Origin: Urechis unicinctus
Lineage: Eukaryota; Annelida; Polychaeta; Xenopneusta; Urechidae
NCBI GenBank assembly: GCA_034190875.2
Contig: CM067357.1
Span: 15,277,327-15,341,326, forward strand
Length of the DNA: 64,000 bases
Direction: 5' to 3'
The position numbers and the translations under genes are program-made. Every line of letters begins with the position of its first letter. The first letter of the stretch is position 1. This document shows positions 33,980 through 45,655 of this stretch, one piece after another. Below the pieces are notes generated by a model that had not been told where the DNA came from, searched no databases, and was given only the letters and a program-made list of their open reading frames with translations.

Positions 33980-34113
33980 TACTTAAGGAGGGGTACGAAA
34001 GGATAAGAAGTCAAGGTTTACAACCAACTAAACATTGCATTAATTAAATTGTATTAATTGAATTATATTAATTTGAACTATATTGAATTAATGAGAATTG
34101 TATGATCTAAAAT

Positions 34114-37100
34114 CTATAAAAAAAGTCCAATTTCTCTTATGAATCCAAGTATCTTGGATGGATTCACCCTTTCAAATAATTCTGAAAGGGTTTGAACCCG
34201 GAAGAAGCGATTTCGGATCAAAATCAAATCAGCACATTCAATGAGAATGTGCTTGACAGTATAGGCACATTGACAAGGAATACATTCAGGGATGGGCTCA
34301 TCCCTTAGTAGAAAGGCATGAGTTGTATAGGTGTGTCCTATACGAGCGCGAGCAAGAACGACCTCTTCTCTTCGGCTCTCTCTGCAGTTGTGTGGCCACT
34401 CCCCAAGTTGAGGCTGGATTTCGTAAAGTTTATTTGGAATGGATTCATCCCACTGGTCCTGCCATTTTTGTTTAAAAAGTTTAACGACCTGCGGTTTTAA
34501 GTCTGTAAAGGGAATCTTGGTTTCAGACACTGGCTCATGTAGGGCTTCCTTTGCAGTCCTATCGGCTCTTTCGTTGCCTGGGATACCTATGTGACTGGGT
34601 ACCCAGACAAACTCAACATTTTTTCCCAGCATGGATAAACGAGTAAGATTTTCTAAAATATCTACAACAATATGGCACGATAACAACTTATTCCCAATTG
34701 CCTCCAGGGCAGATAAAGAATCACTAAAAATTGTAAAATCCGCATTGGGATGGTGAGCAATAAGGCCCAATGCCATCCTTATTGCGGTAACTTCAGCTGT
34801 AAAAACAGATGCTGCACCAGGCAGTCTTTCCTTGTGGGTCTGAGGTCCGAACACGACTCCAGCGCCCACACGGTTTGCATCTTTGGATCCATCAGTATAA
34901 ATAAGTATCTTGTCTTTGTGATGTTCTTTTATTTCATGAAATTTCATCAAGAGGTCATTTGCATTTAATTTATCATATTTGGTAAGGGATGTGTCTATTG
35001 TTGGTGTGTTCAATTGCCAGGGGGTGGTGTTTCGGGAATTTTGTTTGGAGCAATAATGTCTAAATTATTGGATATGTTGTTTAGCGATTCTTGAATACGG
35101 ATGCCAAGAGGTGGTATGGCATTAGGTTTATTTTCATATATTACTTGGTATTTGGGATGGAAGATAATGTCATAGGCAGGGTGATCTGGATTGCTTTTTA
35201 TTTTAATTGCATATTGAAGGGCCAGTTTGTTTCTTCTTAGATGGATAGGCATTTCATTGGCTTCAGTGTGGAGGCTTTCAATGGGTGATGTTCGAAATGC
35301 CCCAAGGCAAATCCTCAGAGCCTGATTCTGGACTATGTCCAGTCGTTTTAGATACGATTTTCGAGCTGCACCGTAAACGATGCAGCCATAGTCAAGCTTT
35401 GATCTTATCAAGGACCGGTAGAGCCTGAGCAGGACCTGCCTGTCAGCTCCCCAGTCCAGCTTGGACACTACTTTAAGAAGATTCATTGCCTTGAGACATT
35501 TATTCCTGATGTAATTAATATGGGATTTAAAATTGAGTTTTGAATCAAATATGATACCTAAGAATTTGGTTTCTTCCACAACAGGGACGGGATTTTCATT
35601 GATGGTTAATTCTGGGTCAGGGTGAAGGCCCCTTCTTTGACAAAAATGTACACAAACTGTTTTTGTAGTGGGAAAATTTGAAACCATTTTCATCTGCCCA
35701 TTTCTGAATTTTGTTAAGGTTGATTTGTAGCTGGCGTTCTATGGTGGTCATACTGCTGGATCGGTAAGATATAAGGAATCGTCGTCTACATAAAGTGATT
35801 TTTCTATTTCAGGTTTAAGAACTTTTGTGATGCTATTGATCTTTAGGTTGAAAAGTGTGACCGAAAGAATGCTGCCCTGTGGGACCCCCATTTCCTGACC
35901 ATGTTGGTCCGAAAGTGATGTCCCAATTCTTACCTTAAAAAATCTATCATTTAAAAAATTTTGTATAAATAGTGGCATATTACCTCGAAGACCAGCTTCT
36001 TGTAGATCTTTTAAAATCCCATATTTCCATGTCGTGTCATATGCTTTCTCAAGATCGAAAAAAAACACAGACACGACATGGTCCCCCTTTAAAAATGCAT
36101 CCCTAATATAAGACTCTAACTTAACAAGGTTGTCTGTGGTACATCGGCCTTTTCTAAAGCCAGATTGATGTTCATTTATTATATTATTAATTTCCAAGTA
36201 CCACATAAGACGCTTGTTAACGATTCGCTCCATGGTTTTACAGAGACAGCTCGTGAGAGCGATGGGCCTGTAGCTCGACGGGTTGGTTGGGTCTTTTCCG
36301 GACTTTGGGAGAGGGATGATGGTAGCCTCTCTCCATGAGTCCGGGATATTCTCCACTGCTCCATATGTGATTGTATATGTCTAATAAGACATACAAGGAC
36401 TCTTCTGGAAGATGTTTAAGAAGTTGGTAATGAACATCGTCTGGTCCTACTGCAGTGTCCTTGCAGAGTTTCAAAGATTCTTTCAATTCTTCTAAAGTAA
36501 AAGGAACATTATAATTTTCTTCGTTGTTTGACCTAAAATTAAGTTTTGTTCTTTCAGTAATCTGTTTATGTCTTTGAAACTTTTCAGTATAATTAGCAGT
36601 GGAAGAATTCATGGTTATTGTATCCGCTATGATGTTAGATATTTCTTGTTTGTTTTTGACTTCATTACCATCTGGTGTTAGAAGGTAAGAAGAAGTGGAA
36701 GAGGTGTTTTTTCCACTTATTTTGCGGACCATTTCCCATGTCTTTTTGATTGATGTTCTCGAGTTTAATTTTGATATATAAGTTTTCCATGAATTCTTTT
36801 TATTCTTTTTACTTTCTTTAACAACCCGCCGAGCTCTCGCTCTCGCTGCCCTGAATGATGCCAGGTTTGCATGGGTTGGGTGAGTTTGGAATAACTTAAG
36901 GGCCCTTTTTCTGTGGTTGATGGCGTCCTGGCAGTCTTGATTAAACCATGGTTTTGGGATGCGCCTGGGCTTTGCCGAGGACTTCGGAATAGTTTTGGAG
37001 GCAATTTCAAGCAGTTTAGCACAAAATGTATCGATGTGTGTATCTCGCCCTTGCATCTTATCCCTGTGGATAGCCTCCCCACACAGAGATCCAAAGGAGG

Positions 37101-37810
37101 GCCAGTCTGCTTTATGCAGCTGCCACTTTGGAGGAGACTCTGGTGGTAACGGAGGGTTTAGGTCGATAAGAATGGGGAAGTGGTCACTTCCACAGGTATC
37201 ATCGACACCAACTTCCCATGCAAGGTCGAGAAACAAAGAAGGAGAAGAGAAAGAAAGATCTATTGCGGTGGGTGTGCCATAGCCTGGATGGATGTGTATG
37301 TATTTGAGCCGTCATTTAAAAGGCAGAGATTGTGAGAAATGAAGAAATCTTCTACAATTTGGCCTTTTCCATCATCATATGTATTGCCCCATAAAGAGTT
37401 GTGGGCATTAAAATCACCCATGAGGAGAACTGGCTCTGGCAACTGGGCCACAATGTTGTCCAGTTCTCCTCGTGTAAAATTTTGGCTTGGCGGTAAGTAA
37501 AGGGAGCAAAGTGTGATGGACTTATTTAAGGTTATATTTTTACTGCTACTGCTTGAAGGTTTGTATTGAGTTCTATTTCTTTCTGGGGAATAAAATCCTT
37601 GATTAAAATGGACGAGCCGCCAGAAGCTCGTTCCCCAGTGCCTCCAAATTTATGGTAAGATTTATAGCCTTTCAAGCTATATTTATTTTCTGCCTTCAGA
37701 AATGTTTCCTGAAGGCAGGCTGCAATACCATTATTTTTGTTGAGTAAAGTAATAAGTTCTTCATGATTATTCCGAAGTCCTCGGCAATTCCATTGTATAA
37801 TGCCCGCCAT
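34114..37810 (-). pseudogene. LINE A ORF2: APE endonuclease, reverse transcriptase, RNase H
   Basis: It starts MAGIIQWNCRGLRNNHEELI at 37810, with ATG overlapping the ORF1 stop as TAATG. The endonuclease has LLMGDFNAHNSLWG and CGSDHFPI (37451-37190). The linker carries KPWFNQDCQDAINHRKRALK. RT motifs are SSYRPIALTSCLCKTMERIV, HQSGFRKGRCTTDN, FFDLEKAYD, GVPQGSILS and YVDDDSLYL (36300-35750). RNase H (35013-34560) keeps YTDGSKD, FTAEVTAI, FSDSLSALEAI and SHxGxxGNERAD, including D41, E74, D98 and D151 counted from the ATG at 35013. A C-terminal CxxC-type block CIPCQCAYTVKHILIEC follows. The frame is broken near 37530, 37250, 36240, 35755, 35665 and 35012. In an active copy this protein nicks target DNA and copies the element RNA. 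Confidence 0.88.
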
Positions 37811-39049
37811 TACCTATCAGGGGGTTTGGCGGGACGTTTGCTGCCATGGTGGACCTCAGTCCCCATGGCATTCCTGGGGCCGCAGGTTCCCTGGGCCACT
37901 ACAGACCCAGGGTCCCGATTGGCCCCTGATGATGTGTGTCTGCCATGGGGGACCTCATCAGTCCCCATGGTAGACAATGGGCCATAGATGTTGGGCCCAA
38001 CAAAAGAATCTGGGTTCTGAGCCCTGGTGAGTTTTGATTTTACAGACCGTGGGAGTTTAGATTTTTCATTGTATTTGTTTGCTGTTATGTGTTCATTGAC
38101 TTTTGGGGTAGTGGGGGTGTTTGGTTTTGTTTGTTCCGTTGGGGGATTGCTGGCTTTGAAAGGGGGTTGTTTCGGAGGGTGGTTTTCTGTTTGTGTACTA
38201 ATAGATTTGGTTATTTTAGTAGGTGCTGCTGCAGTACTAGCATATGAAGGTCTGGAAGAAGTTGAATTTTGGCACTCTACTATTTTTCTCGCTTCAGGGA
38301 AAGAAAGTTTTTTGGGTGATATGTAGTGTTTGAATTTGTTTTTCGATTTGCCAAATGGAACAGCGTTTAGAGTATGCGGGATGAGCACCGGAGCAGTTTG
38401 CGCACTTGAATGGTGCTTTGCAATCCTGCTCCCCGTGCTCATCACCGCATTTGGGGCAGATTGGTGTTCTATTACATTTGGTTTTAAAATGGCCATATCT
38501 TTGACAGTTGTGGCATCTTAAAGGATTTGGAATGAATGGTTCAGTTTTGATGTTCAGGCCAGCTATTTTAATGTTGTTTGGAAGGTAAGGGGTGTTGAAA
38601 GTAAGGATGTGGGTGCCTGTGGGAACCCTTTCTCCATTTTTATTAATGAGCACTTTGGCTACTTCACTGACATTTTGATTTTTCAATTCCTCCAAAATCT
38701 CTTCTTCGCTGCAGTATTTGAGTTCGAAAGATTTTATAACACCCTTGATGGTATTAAGGGTTCGATGAGGGCTGAATTTTACATTGATATTTGCTAATTT
38801 GGTGGTCTGAAGAAGAAGTTTGGAATGAATTTGTTTTGATGTTTCGACAAGATAAAGCCCAGATCGCAAAAGTTTTAGAGTTTTGGGAGTGCCGGCAACA
38901 CCACAAATTCCTTTAAATAGAACAATGAATGAAACTTTCTCTAAACTCCCGTCGGTTCTTTCAAGCACAAGAAATCTTGGCCAGTTTTCAGTTTCAGTTT
39001 CATTTTCATCTAAATGCCTTCGTTTTTGGCCAGTATGAGAGGAAGACAT
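37810..39049 (-). pseudogene. LINE A ORF1: Gag-like RNA-binding protein with three zinc knuckles
   Basis: I place the start at MSSSHTGQKRRHLDENETET (39049) because the longer upstream frame is 5' UTR and the related LINE B starts at the matching point. An RRM-like central region (NWPRFLVLERTDG ... FSPHRTLNTIKGVIKSFELK) precedes CHNCQRYGHFKTKC, CPKCGDEHGEQDC and CANCSGAHPAYSKRC (about 38520-38390). A one-base change in the A-run near 38300 shifts the frame into KLSFPEARKIVECQ and a Pro/Thr-rich tail that ends TAA at 37812-37810, sharing its last A with the ORF2 ATG. Confidence 0.82.
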
Positions 39050-39235
39050 AGTAATACAACAATTCATCACCTGTGCTCCCCACCCGCCCCGGAGCCCAAT
39101 AAAGGGACATCTTAAAGATGCCAGGGCTACACAGGTGATATACTCGTCCCCCATAAAAAGTGATACAATACGTAACCCATAGAGCCCAGACACTGGCAAG
39201 GTGCTGAGCTCGTAGAGGCGCACCATAACACCCCT

Positions 39236-39613
39236 AATGGAATCCGATTGACCTGATTAAGCAGCCGCCTTCTGGGACTAGTGAAGCCAATGAAATGAGA
39301 AATGGTCCATGAAGTAAATGAATGTCATGAAGGAAGATGCCAAATGCATGTGATGGGTAGTCCCAGGGCACGACGCCACCAGCCGTTAGGAATGGGCCAG
39401 GCCAACCCACCCTCTCGTCTAGGCGAAATCCGGGCCAAAGTGGTGTGTTGCAGATATAGCCCTCGCAAGGACCGCTCCGCTCAACCACCAGGATCCCATC
39501 TTCCTCCGACACGAGTCGCAACCCACGGCCAACAGGTTGCCCCCTATTAGTCGCCTCTTACGACATGCAGGAGGATACAGTGGGCCTATTCTACCCCCGG
39601 ACCCACAGGGGGG
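39236..39613 (-). mobile_element. SINE-like 5' leader of LINE A
   Basis: It is nearly identical to the first ~340 bases of the SINE at 17977-18384, including CCCCCTGTGGGTCCGGGGGT, the GTCGTAAGAGGCGAC hairpin, GGATTTCGCCTAGACGAGAG and AGAAGGCGGCTGCTTAATCA. It then passes into LINE-specific 5' UTR (GGATTCCATTAGGGGTG) instead of the SINE 3' tail. LINE B has the same organisation. Confidence 0.85.
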
Positions 39614-39616
39614 CTG

Positions 39617-40409
39617 TAAAAAAAGGATACCGCATCTTCATCAATATTTTCTAAAGTATCTTTGTTGATAATGTCGCTGCACATAGAAGTAAAATTCGGC
39701 CAGTTGGCCTTATGGAGTTTCCATTTGAATACCCGCTCAGCGGGCATAGGCCTATTGATATTTAAAAATATTGGAAAGTGGTCACTTCCACACTGGTCCT
39801 GACCAACTTCCCAATCAAATTCCATCAAAAGAGATGGAGAGCAGAGGCTAAGGTCTATGGCAAAGAAAATCCGGTTCCAGGATGGAGATATGTTTTAGAT
39901 TTATTATTTAATATAGCAAGATCATTTTGTATGATGAAATTCTCTATCTTATGACCACTGTCGTTGGTGTCCTCACATCCCCATAAATCGCTGTGGGCAT
40001 TGAAATCGCCAAGCAGCAAAAGTGGGGATGGAAGTTGACTGATCAAATGATCAATGTCTCTCTGTAAAATCTTGTAGCTTAGTGGTAGGTACAGAGAGCA
40101 CAAAGTGATGGTTTTGTGGAGGGTAATACAAATGGCTATAGCCTGAAGAGGCGTGTCAAGAGGAATAGGTTCATGGGGAACACCGTGTTTAACAAGCACA
40201 GATGCCCCTCCCACAGCTCTTCCGTCTCTTTGTGATAAAATTGTTTTATTATACATGGTATACCCTCTCATTGACATTTGATCAGTCTCCTTCAAGAAAG
40301 TTTCCTGAAGGCTAACAGCAATAGGTTGATGGTCATACAAAAGAGATTTGAGTTCGTCATAGTTGGACCGAAATCCTCGACAGTTCCATTGGATGATGCT
40401 AGGTGACAT
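39617..40409 (-). pseudogene. LINE B ORF2: APE endonuclease domain, truncated
   Basis: It starts MSPSIIQWNCRGFRSNYDEL at 40409, overlapping the ORF1 end by 11 bases. The motifs are VSLQETFLKE, LLLGDFNAHSDLWG (catalytic Asp/Asn), and after a frameshift near 39860 WEVGQDQCGSDHFPIFLNIN (catalytic SDH). It is cut off at about 39617 after NIDEDAVSFF, before the RT. As in related elements, the endonuclease would nick target DNA to prime reverse transcription. Confidence 0.85.
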
Positions 40410-41644
40410 TGGGGGGAATGGTTGAAGCCCGAGGCTTCCGCCTTGGGCTGTTAGGGGCAGATGTGGGTTTAGAGGGAAGACGGACACTGTCAATGTCCAT
40501 CTCCTCTAGGCTGCCGTATTTATTATGCAATTTTATGGGATCCTTAGATCCCTTAGGAGGTCTATGAGTTTTTACTTCAGTTATTACTGTTTCATTTTTT
40601 TTTACTAGTCTCAGCGGGTTTTTTGTAAACAGTAGGATGGACAGGAGGACTGCACTGCGTTGACATATCTTTTGCCTTCTTGGTAGTAGTAGCAGGTTTT
40701 GGCACATCAATGGTCACCATTTTTGGCTGGGCGCTGCCATTTGGCCACGTGTAGTCGGTCTGGGTGTCGACTGACACTGTGGCCTTTTTGACAGCGCTAG
40801 CATAAGAGGGTTTGGTGCCCTGATGTGCCTCCACTATCTTTCGTGCCTCAGGGAACGAGATGTCTCTGGTGTGTTGGATCGTTTGGATTTTTTTTTCTTT
40901 GATCCATGTAGGACACAACCTAGAGAATGCTGGGTGGTCCCCTGAGCAATTGATATATTTGGTGGTCTGCCGGCAGTCATCTTCCCTATGGTCCTCCTGT
41001 CCACACTTCGCACATGCTGCAGTTCTTTTGCAGGTTGAATTACCATGGCCGTAACGTTGGCACTTGAAGCAGCGCAATGGGTTTGGGATGTAGGGGTCCA
41101 CGGAGACATTCAAGTATCCGACCTTGACAGCTTTAGGCAATTCAGAGCTGTCAAAGGTCAGGATAACCGTCCCCGTGGCTTGTCGAGTCCCATTGCGGTT
41201 CACTGTGATTTTTTTTGCATCGATTACCCTTTGTGGTTGTAATTCCTTAATTATTTCAGAGACCTCACATTCTTTTAAGTCGTAGCATCGAATTACTCCT
41301 CTTTTGGTGTTGAGGGTTCGGTGAGGGGTGACTTGAATGGGAATGCCCGCAAGAAATACTGATTTCAGTAGGCAACTCGCGTGGCTGGGTCGATCAACTT
41401 CAATAAGTAAGCAGCCAGATTGTATTTTTCTAATGTTTTTGGCGACACCAGCCAACCCCTCAATCCCTTTACTAATTGCAAAAGGACTTAGAGATGTCAA
41501 TGGTCTCTCCGAATCAGAAGAAGTTACAACCAAGAACCTTGGCCATGAGGAGTAAAGATCCTTGTCCGAGTCCGAGTCTGGGTCCGTGTCATTGGGTCTA
41601 TTCCGTTTGAAAGATAATCTTTCTTGAGTTTGTTTTTGAGCCAT
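40399..41644 (-). pseudogene. LINE B ORF1: Gag-like protein with zinc knuckles
   Basis: The start MAQKQTQERLSFKRNRPNDT (41644, context ATCATGG) is preferred over the longer frame. The RRM-like region (SSWPRFLVVTSSDS ... VTPHRTLNTKRGVIRCYDLK) is followed by CFKCQRYGHGNSTC and CAKCGQEDHREDDC. In the third knuckle the first cysteine is tyrosine (YINCSGDHPAFSRLC). FPEARKIVEAHQGTKPSYAS follows. A shift in the T-run near 40600 moves the C-terminal tail (VKTHRPPKGSKDPIKLHNKY) to another frame ending TAG at 40401-40399. Confidence 0.85.
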
Positions 41645-42137
41645 GATATTATGATAAAATTTCTTCACTGGTGCTCCCCACCCACCATGGAGCCCAACAT
41701 GGAGGCGTCAGCGGTGTGCGGCTCAACCAGCACACATGACGCCAGGGATACACCAGTGTAATACTCAAATTAATAGTAAAAAGTTCAAAGAGCTGTTCAC
41801 ACATCAACTCAATTGACCTGTTAAGCAGCCGCCAGGGATAAATGAAAAAGAAAAGGGAAAAAACCATGTGGATAAGAATGAATGACAAGAAGTGGAATGA
41901 AAAAGCAATAAGTAATGAAAACAAATATCCCATGGCATGTCACCACAAGCCGATTGACTGGACCAGGCAATTCCAGCCTCTCGCCTAGGTGAAATCCGGG
42001 CCAAAGTGGTGTGTTGCAGATATAGCCCTCGCAAGGACCTCTCCACTCAACCACCAGGATCCCATCTTCCACCGACACGAGTAGAAACCCACGGCAGAAG
42101 GATGCAGTGGACCTATTCTACCCCCAGACCCACAGGG

Positions 42138-42549
42138 GGGAAGGTAAGATAAGTATAGGGTTTAACGGCACACCAACACTAGTGTGTTATATGGTGACTA
42201 CTAAGGAGGGGTAAATACGAATACAAAAGGATAAGAAGAAGTCAAGGGTTAAAACAAACTAAACATTAAACCCATTAGTATTAATTGAATTATATGAATT
42301 GAATTAAATAAAATTTATCAGAATTGAATGATCTAAAATCTATAAAAAAAAGTCCAATTTCACCCTTTCAAACAATTCTGAAATGGTTTTAACCCAGAAG
42401 AAGCGATTTCGGTTCAAAATCAGAACAGCACATTCGATGAGAATGTGCTTGATGTTGTAGGTGCATTGACAATGAATGCATTCAGGGATGGGCTCATCCC
42501 TTAGTAGAAATGCATGAGTTGTATAGGCGTGTCCTATACGAACGGAAGC
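42138..42549 (-). mobile_element. LINE C: 3'-end fragment
   Basis: The 3' UTR with stem-loop and the end of ORF2 (RIGHAYTTHAFLLRDEPIPE, CIHCQCTYNIKHILIECAVL) are present. It is 5'-truncated at about 42549, typical of incomplete target-primed reverse transcription. It abuts the leader of LINE B. Confidence 0.85.
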
Positions 42550-43178
42550 TTTTTCATGCCAAGCTTGTGGCAAAGAACCTACTATCGTTATAATGTATGG
42601 TGTTTGAGTTTATCACCCACAGACCTGAAACTATAACATCAGACCAGCGGTTACGTGGCATTTGTTTCATAATACTTTTAAGTGACCATCTCAACAGGCA
42701 ACCACAATGAGCCTAATTAGTATGTATGTCCTTAAAAGCGTGTATGTACTCCACTACCTGATGCTTCAAGTTTCCTTCCCAACAAGCCTCCCTGATAAAG
42801 TCAGACAAACAATGGGCTACAACATTATTTCAGGTTCTGCAGACACAAAGCATAATCTCTAAACAGCCATGCCTCACCCACTCACTTAACCTGTCATGTG
42901 TACGCGTCCGGCTCAGAGAATGATACTGGTCCTCCTCTTATAGCGCTATTCATCGTCGGAGTGTTGCCCAGGATGCGTCGAGGAACCAGAGATGGTACCG
43001 TGACATTGACATCGATGATACAGGTGTCTTATTAGTCCATGGAGTAATTTAAGGCAGCCACCCAACCCAGCTCTGCCCCTTACACTACTTCACTCTCAAA
43101 TGATGTAATTACTTTCTGTGGTTTGTAGCTGCTTGTATTCGTGTTCCAATTAAATATTGGTTTTATTTGTGGTTACAG
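42550..43178. other. Spacer with weak coding-like patches
   Basis: Short plus-strand readings such as AKEPTIVIMYGV (about 42570) might continue the helicase remnant beyond the retroelement block, but I cannot show it. Confidence 0.3.
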
Positions 43179-43957
43179 TGTGCACAGTGACAGGGTGTTT
43201 ATCAAGGATGCAGGTTGCAGAGCACTTCTTCGCCGGTTTCGCTCTGACAACATGGACAGCGCGTCAATGGACAAGCATAGGGTAATGGTAAGTATAAGGT
43301 TTAATGGCACGTCGACACAATAGTGTCTTATTGTGCCAGGCAAAGATGGGTTAATCGACGACATTAGTGGGAGTAAAATTGATTGAATTCAGTTGAAATA
43401 AAGTTAGATTGAATTAAAATCTGTAGAATAGACATGTTTGTCTTATATATTCAATGATTGTTGAAGGATTTACTGTGTCAAAGAGTTATTTTATATCTCT
43501 CACATTGTAATATCTTTGCCGTATATGGCTAAAATCTACGCAATTTACTAAGAAGGTTTTACTGTAAAAGGTTCATTGCAAGGTATGCATTGTGGAATAG
43601 CTTCATTTCTTAGCAGATATCCATGCGTTAAGTAAGTATGGCCTATTCGTGCACGAGCAAGAACAACTTCCTTTCTCCTATTTTCACGTTTGCTGTGTTC
43701 CCATTCCCCTATATTTGGTTGGATGGACAAGCAGAGGGAGCTTCTTCCAAATCACCAACCAGCACTACTGCCTTTCATGGAGGAAGTGGTTGAACAGGGC
43801 CACAAAACCTGTCCTAATTCCATGAAGCGGTTATTGTTAGCACTTGTTAGCAATGCTCCTGTATGTGCCCTTTTTTCCAAGCATACCTGAACTTCACAGG
43901 GTGAAACAGAGCATAGCAAGAGGTGATGACATATCATGCAGTGCCTCTATTATGAAG
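43179..43957 (+). pseudogene. Unrecognised exon, split by a LINE insertion
   Basis: The acceptor TTTATTTGTGGTTACAG precedes VHSDRVFIKDAGCRALLRRF and RSDNMDSASMDKHR. LINE H (43281-43732) then interrupts. The frame resumes after the target duplication with MDKQRELLPNHQPALLPFME, EVVEQGHKTCPNSMKRLLLA and LVSNAPVCALF. A one-base deletion near 43873 is needed to continue into PSIPELHRVKQSIARGDDIS and a donor ATTATGAAG/GTACTG (43957). Removing LINE H restores one open exon of about 110 codons. I do not recognise the protein. Confidence 0.5.
43281..43732 (-). mobile_element. LINE H: 5'-truncated insertion with 14-bp target duplication
   Basis: It is flanked by ATGGACAAGCATAG (43267-43280) and ATGGACAAGCAGAG (43733-43746), 13 of 14 identical. 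Inside, IQPNIGEWEHSKRENRRKEV and VLARARIGHTYLTHGYLLRN match the ORF2 C-terminus of LINE A. The 3' UTR carries the stem-loop with a compensated inner pair (GACAC/GTGTC). It is a diverged subfamily. Confidence 0.85.
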
Positions 43958-45655
43958 GTACTGCATTTGCATTGTCTTTTACTGCACCAGGTCTACCTTC
44001 ATGATCTCAACTCCTCTTTCTTTCTTGTCGTGGAATGTGCACTTGCCATTAGTAAATAGACATTTGAAAGATGATTAAGCCACGATTTGCATATAGTATA
44101 TAAGCTATGGACCAAGAGAAATCCACTCCGGGGACCTGCACAAATGGGAAATCAAAGAGAAAAAAGCAGGTGGCCTTGAGGAAAAAGCTCATCACCTTAT
44201 CATGGCCACATGGTGTGTTTTAGTATAATGAGATTATACTGTGTAACACTGTTCTATTATATGCACTATTATATATCATCTATACCCGCTTATTCATCCA
44301 ATTATGATTTTAAAAATTTGCCATGGAGTCGACAATATGGAGAATTACGAGTCACGGAATGTCCTGTTCACCATTTTGCGCACTCGTATATCTGGCACAA
44401 GGACCAAAACACAATATTTCCTATCATGTTACGGCTGTAATTGGGCATAATGTGCGTCGGAATGGGTGCCCTTGCCTCATTCAATAGAAATATCTGCAGG
44501 CTCCCGAATCTGCAAGCGCCAGAACTGTATGGTTGGAAACTGTTCTGAGTCGCAGAACACGTCTCTACGGGAAGATCGCACAGTGAGTGTCTCATGATTG
44601 GCCTGTGTCATGATCTGCCACTATCCATGGGAGGCGATTTTTTTCGCTTTGCTTTCTTTTTCTCTGCAATATTTAACGGAACGTCAGCGCTTTGACCCGG
44701 TGTTTACCTCAGTTTCAACGGTTCAAAGCATAAGAAACAGCATTCCGTGATCGCACGATGTCCGGGCACGAGCTGACTGACGCTGTTATGATCAACCTCA
44801 TTCTGGACCACTGGACCATTATTTTTACAATAAATGCGATATTAAGGGGAAATTATAAAGTTAATTGTGTAGATATATTAATGTTTTTTATTAAGTGCAT
44901 TATATTAGCAATGTTCTATATCAAGTGGCAGCATATAGTGAAGTAAACAACCAATGGAAGGACAAGTGAAGGTTACTCAAAATGTTTTTTTGTATTATAT
45001 TAGTTATAATAGTTCGTTATATTTTCTCTCAATCAATAGAATGTAGACATATTAATGATTTGATTAGGTGCTTAGATTAAGAAATGTTTTATGTTTCAGA
45101 TTGTGCGAAAGGTGGTAGGTTTAGCAGTTTCGTGCTGAGAAGCCATAACCTACACCGGGTACGGCGGCAGGAGAGTAAACTGCTTAACATTAGCACTAAA
45201 GAAAGAGGGTAAAGTGACACGAGTGCGGGTGCATGAACCCAAAAAATCATGCAGTTCGTGATAGAACATAAAATCATGCTTACCAACGGCAAAGAAGATG
45301 AGAAAAGGAATATTCTGTTCTTAAAAGAAAGTAGAAAGAAAGTTTTCAGGTAAGAATTAAAATTAATCCTTGGCTATAATGGACACATCATTTCACTCTC
45401 TGTGATTGATCGCAATTTATTTTCAAATTGTTGGAATGCAAAAAACATGTCCTCTCCAATTATTGTGAACATTTCATTCCATTCTTATCTGCCCAAACTC
45501 CTATCTTCCAGGTATCCGATGGTGTCTCATTAATCATCACTGTACTAATCTATTACCATTTCACCATGAGTAATTGTTGATCCATGTATTTTTTCAAATT
45601 AAATGACCCACATTCCTGTTCTGCATTTGTGTATATTATATCATTGTGTGTTTAG
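43958..45655. other. No recognisable gene
   Basis: Probably intronic or intergenic. Short open frames near 44758-44946 and 45089-45292 have no motif. Confidence 0.4.

Larger units (their letters stand above)
33925..39613 (-). mobile_element. LINE A: near full-length I-group-like non-LTR retrotransposon
   Basis: Minus strand, about 5.7 kb: a SINE-like 5' leader (39613-39236), a second 5' UTR segment to 39050, ORF1, ORF2 with APE endonuclease, RT and RNase H, and a 3' UTR ending in the stem-loop and CCCTATACTTACCTTACC. RNase H after RT and CCHC motifs in ORF1 place it in the I/Nimb-type group rather than Jockey or CR1. At least seven frameshifts make it inactive. On its 3' side it abuts helicase sequence; on its 5' side it abuts the broken ORF2 of LINE B. 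No target duplication is visible, so the junction with LINE B may be chimeric or deleted. Confidence 0.85.
39614..42137 (-). mobile_element. LINE B: 5' half of a second non-LTR retrotransposon subfamily
   Basis: Leader (42137-41810), 5' UTR, ORF1 and the endonuclease part of ORF2; then broken at 39614 where LINE A's leader begins. Protein similarity to LINE A is clear but moderate, so it is a distinct subfamily. The copies at 1646-3110 and 32079-32700 belong to this subfamily. Confidence 0.82.

Noticed and set aside
34318..34500. Plus-strand ORFs opposite LINE A and D (34318-34500, 34750-34968, 50292-50474)
   Set aside because: Antisense shadows of the RNase H and C-terminal coding sequence.
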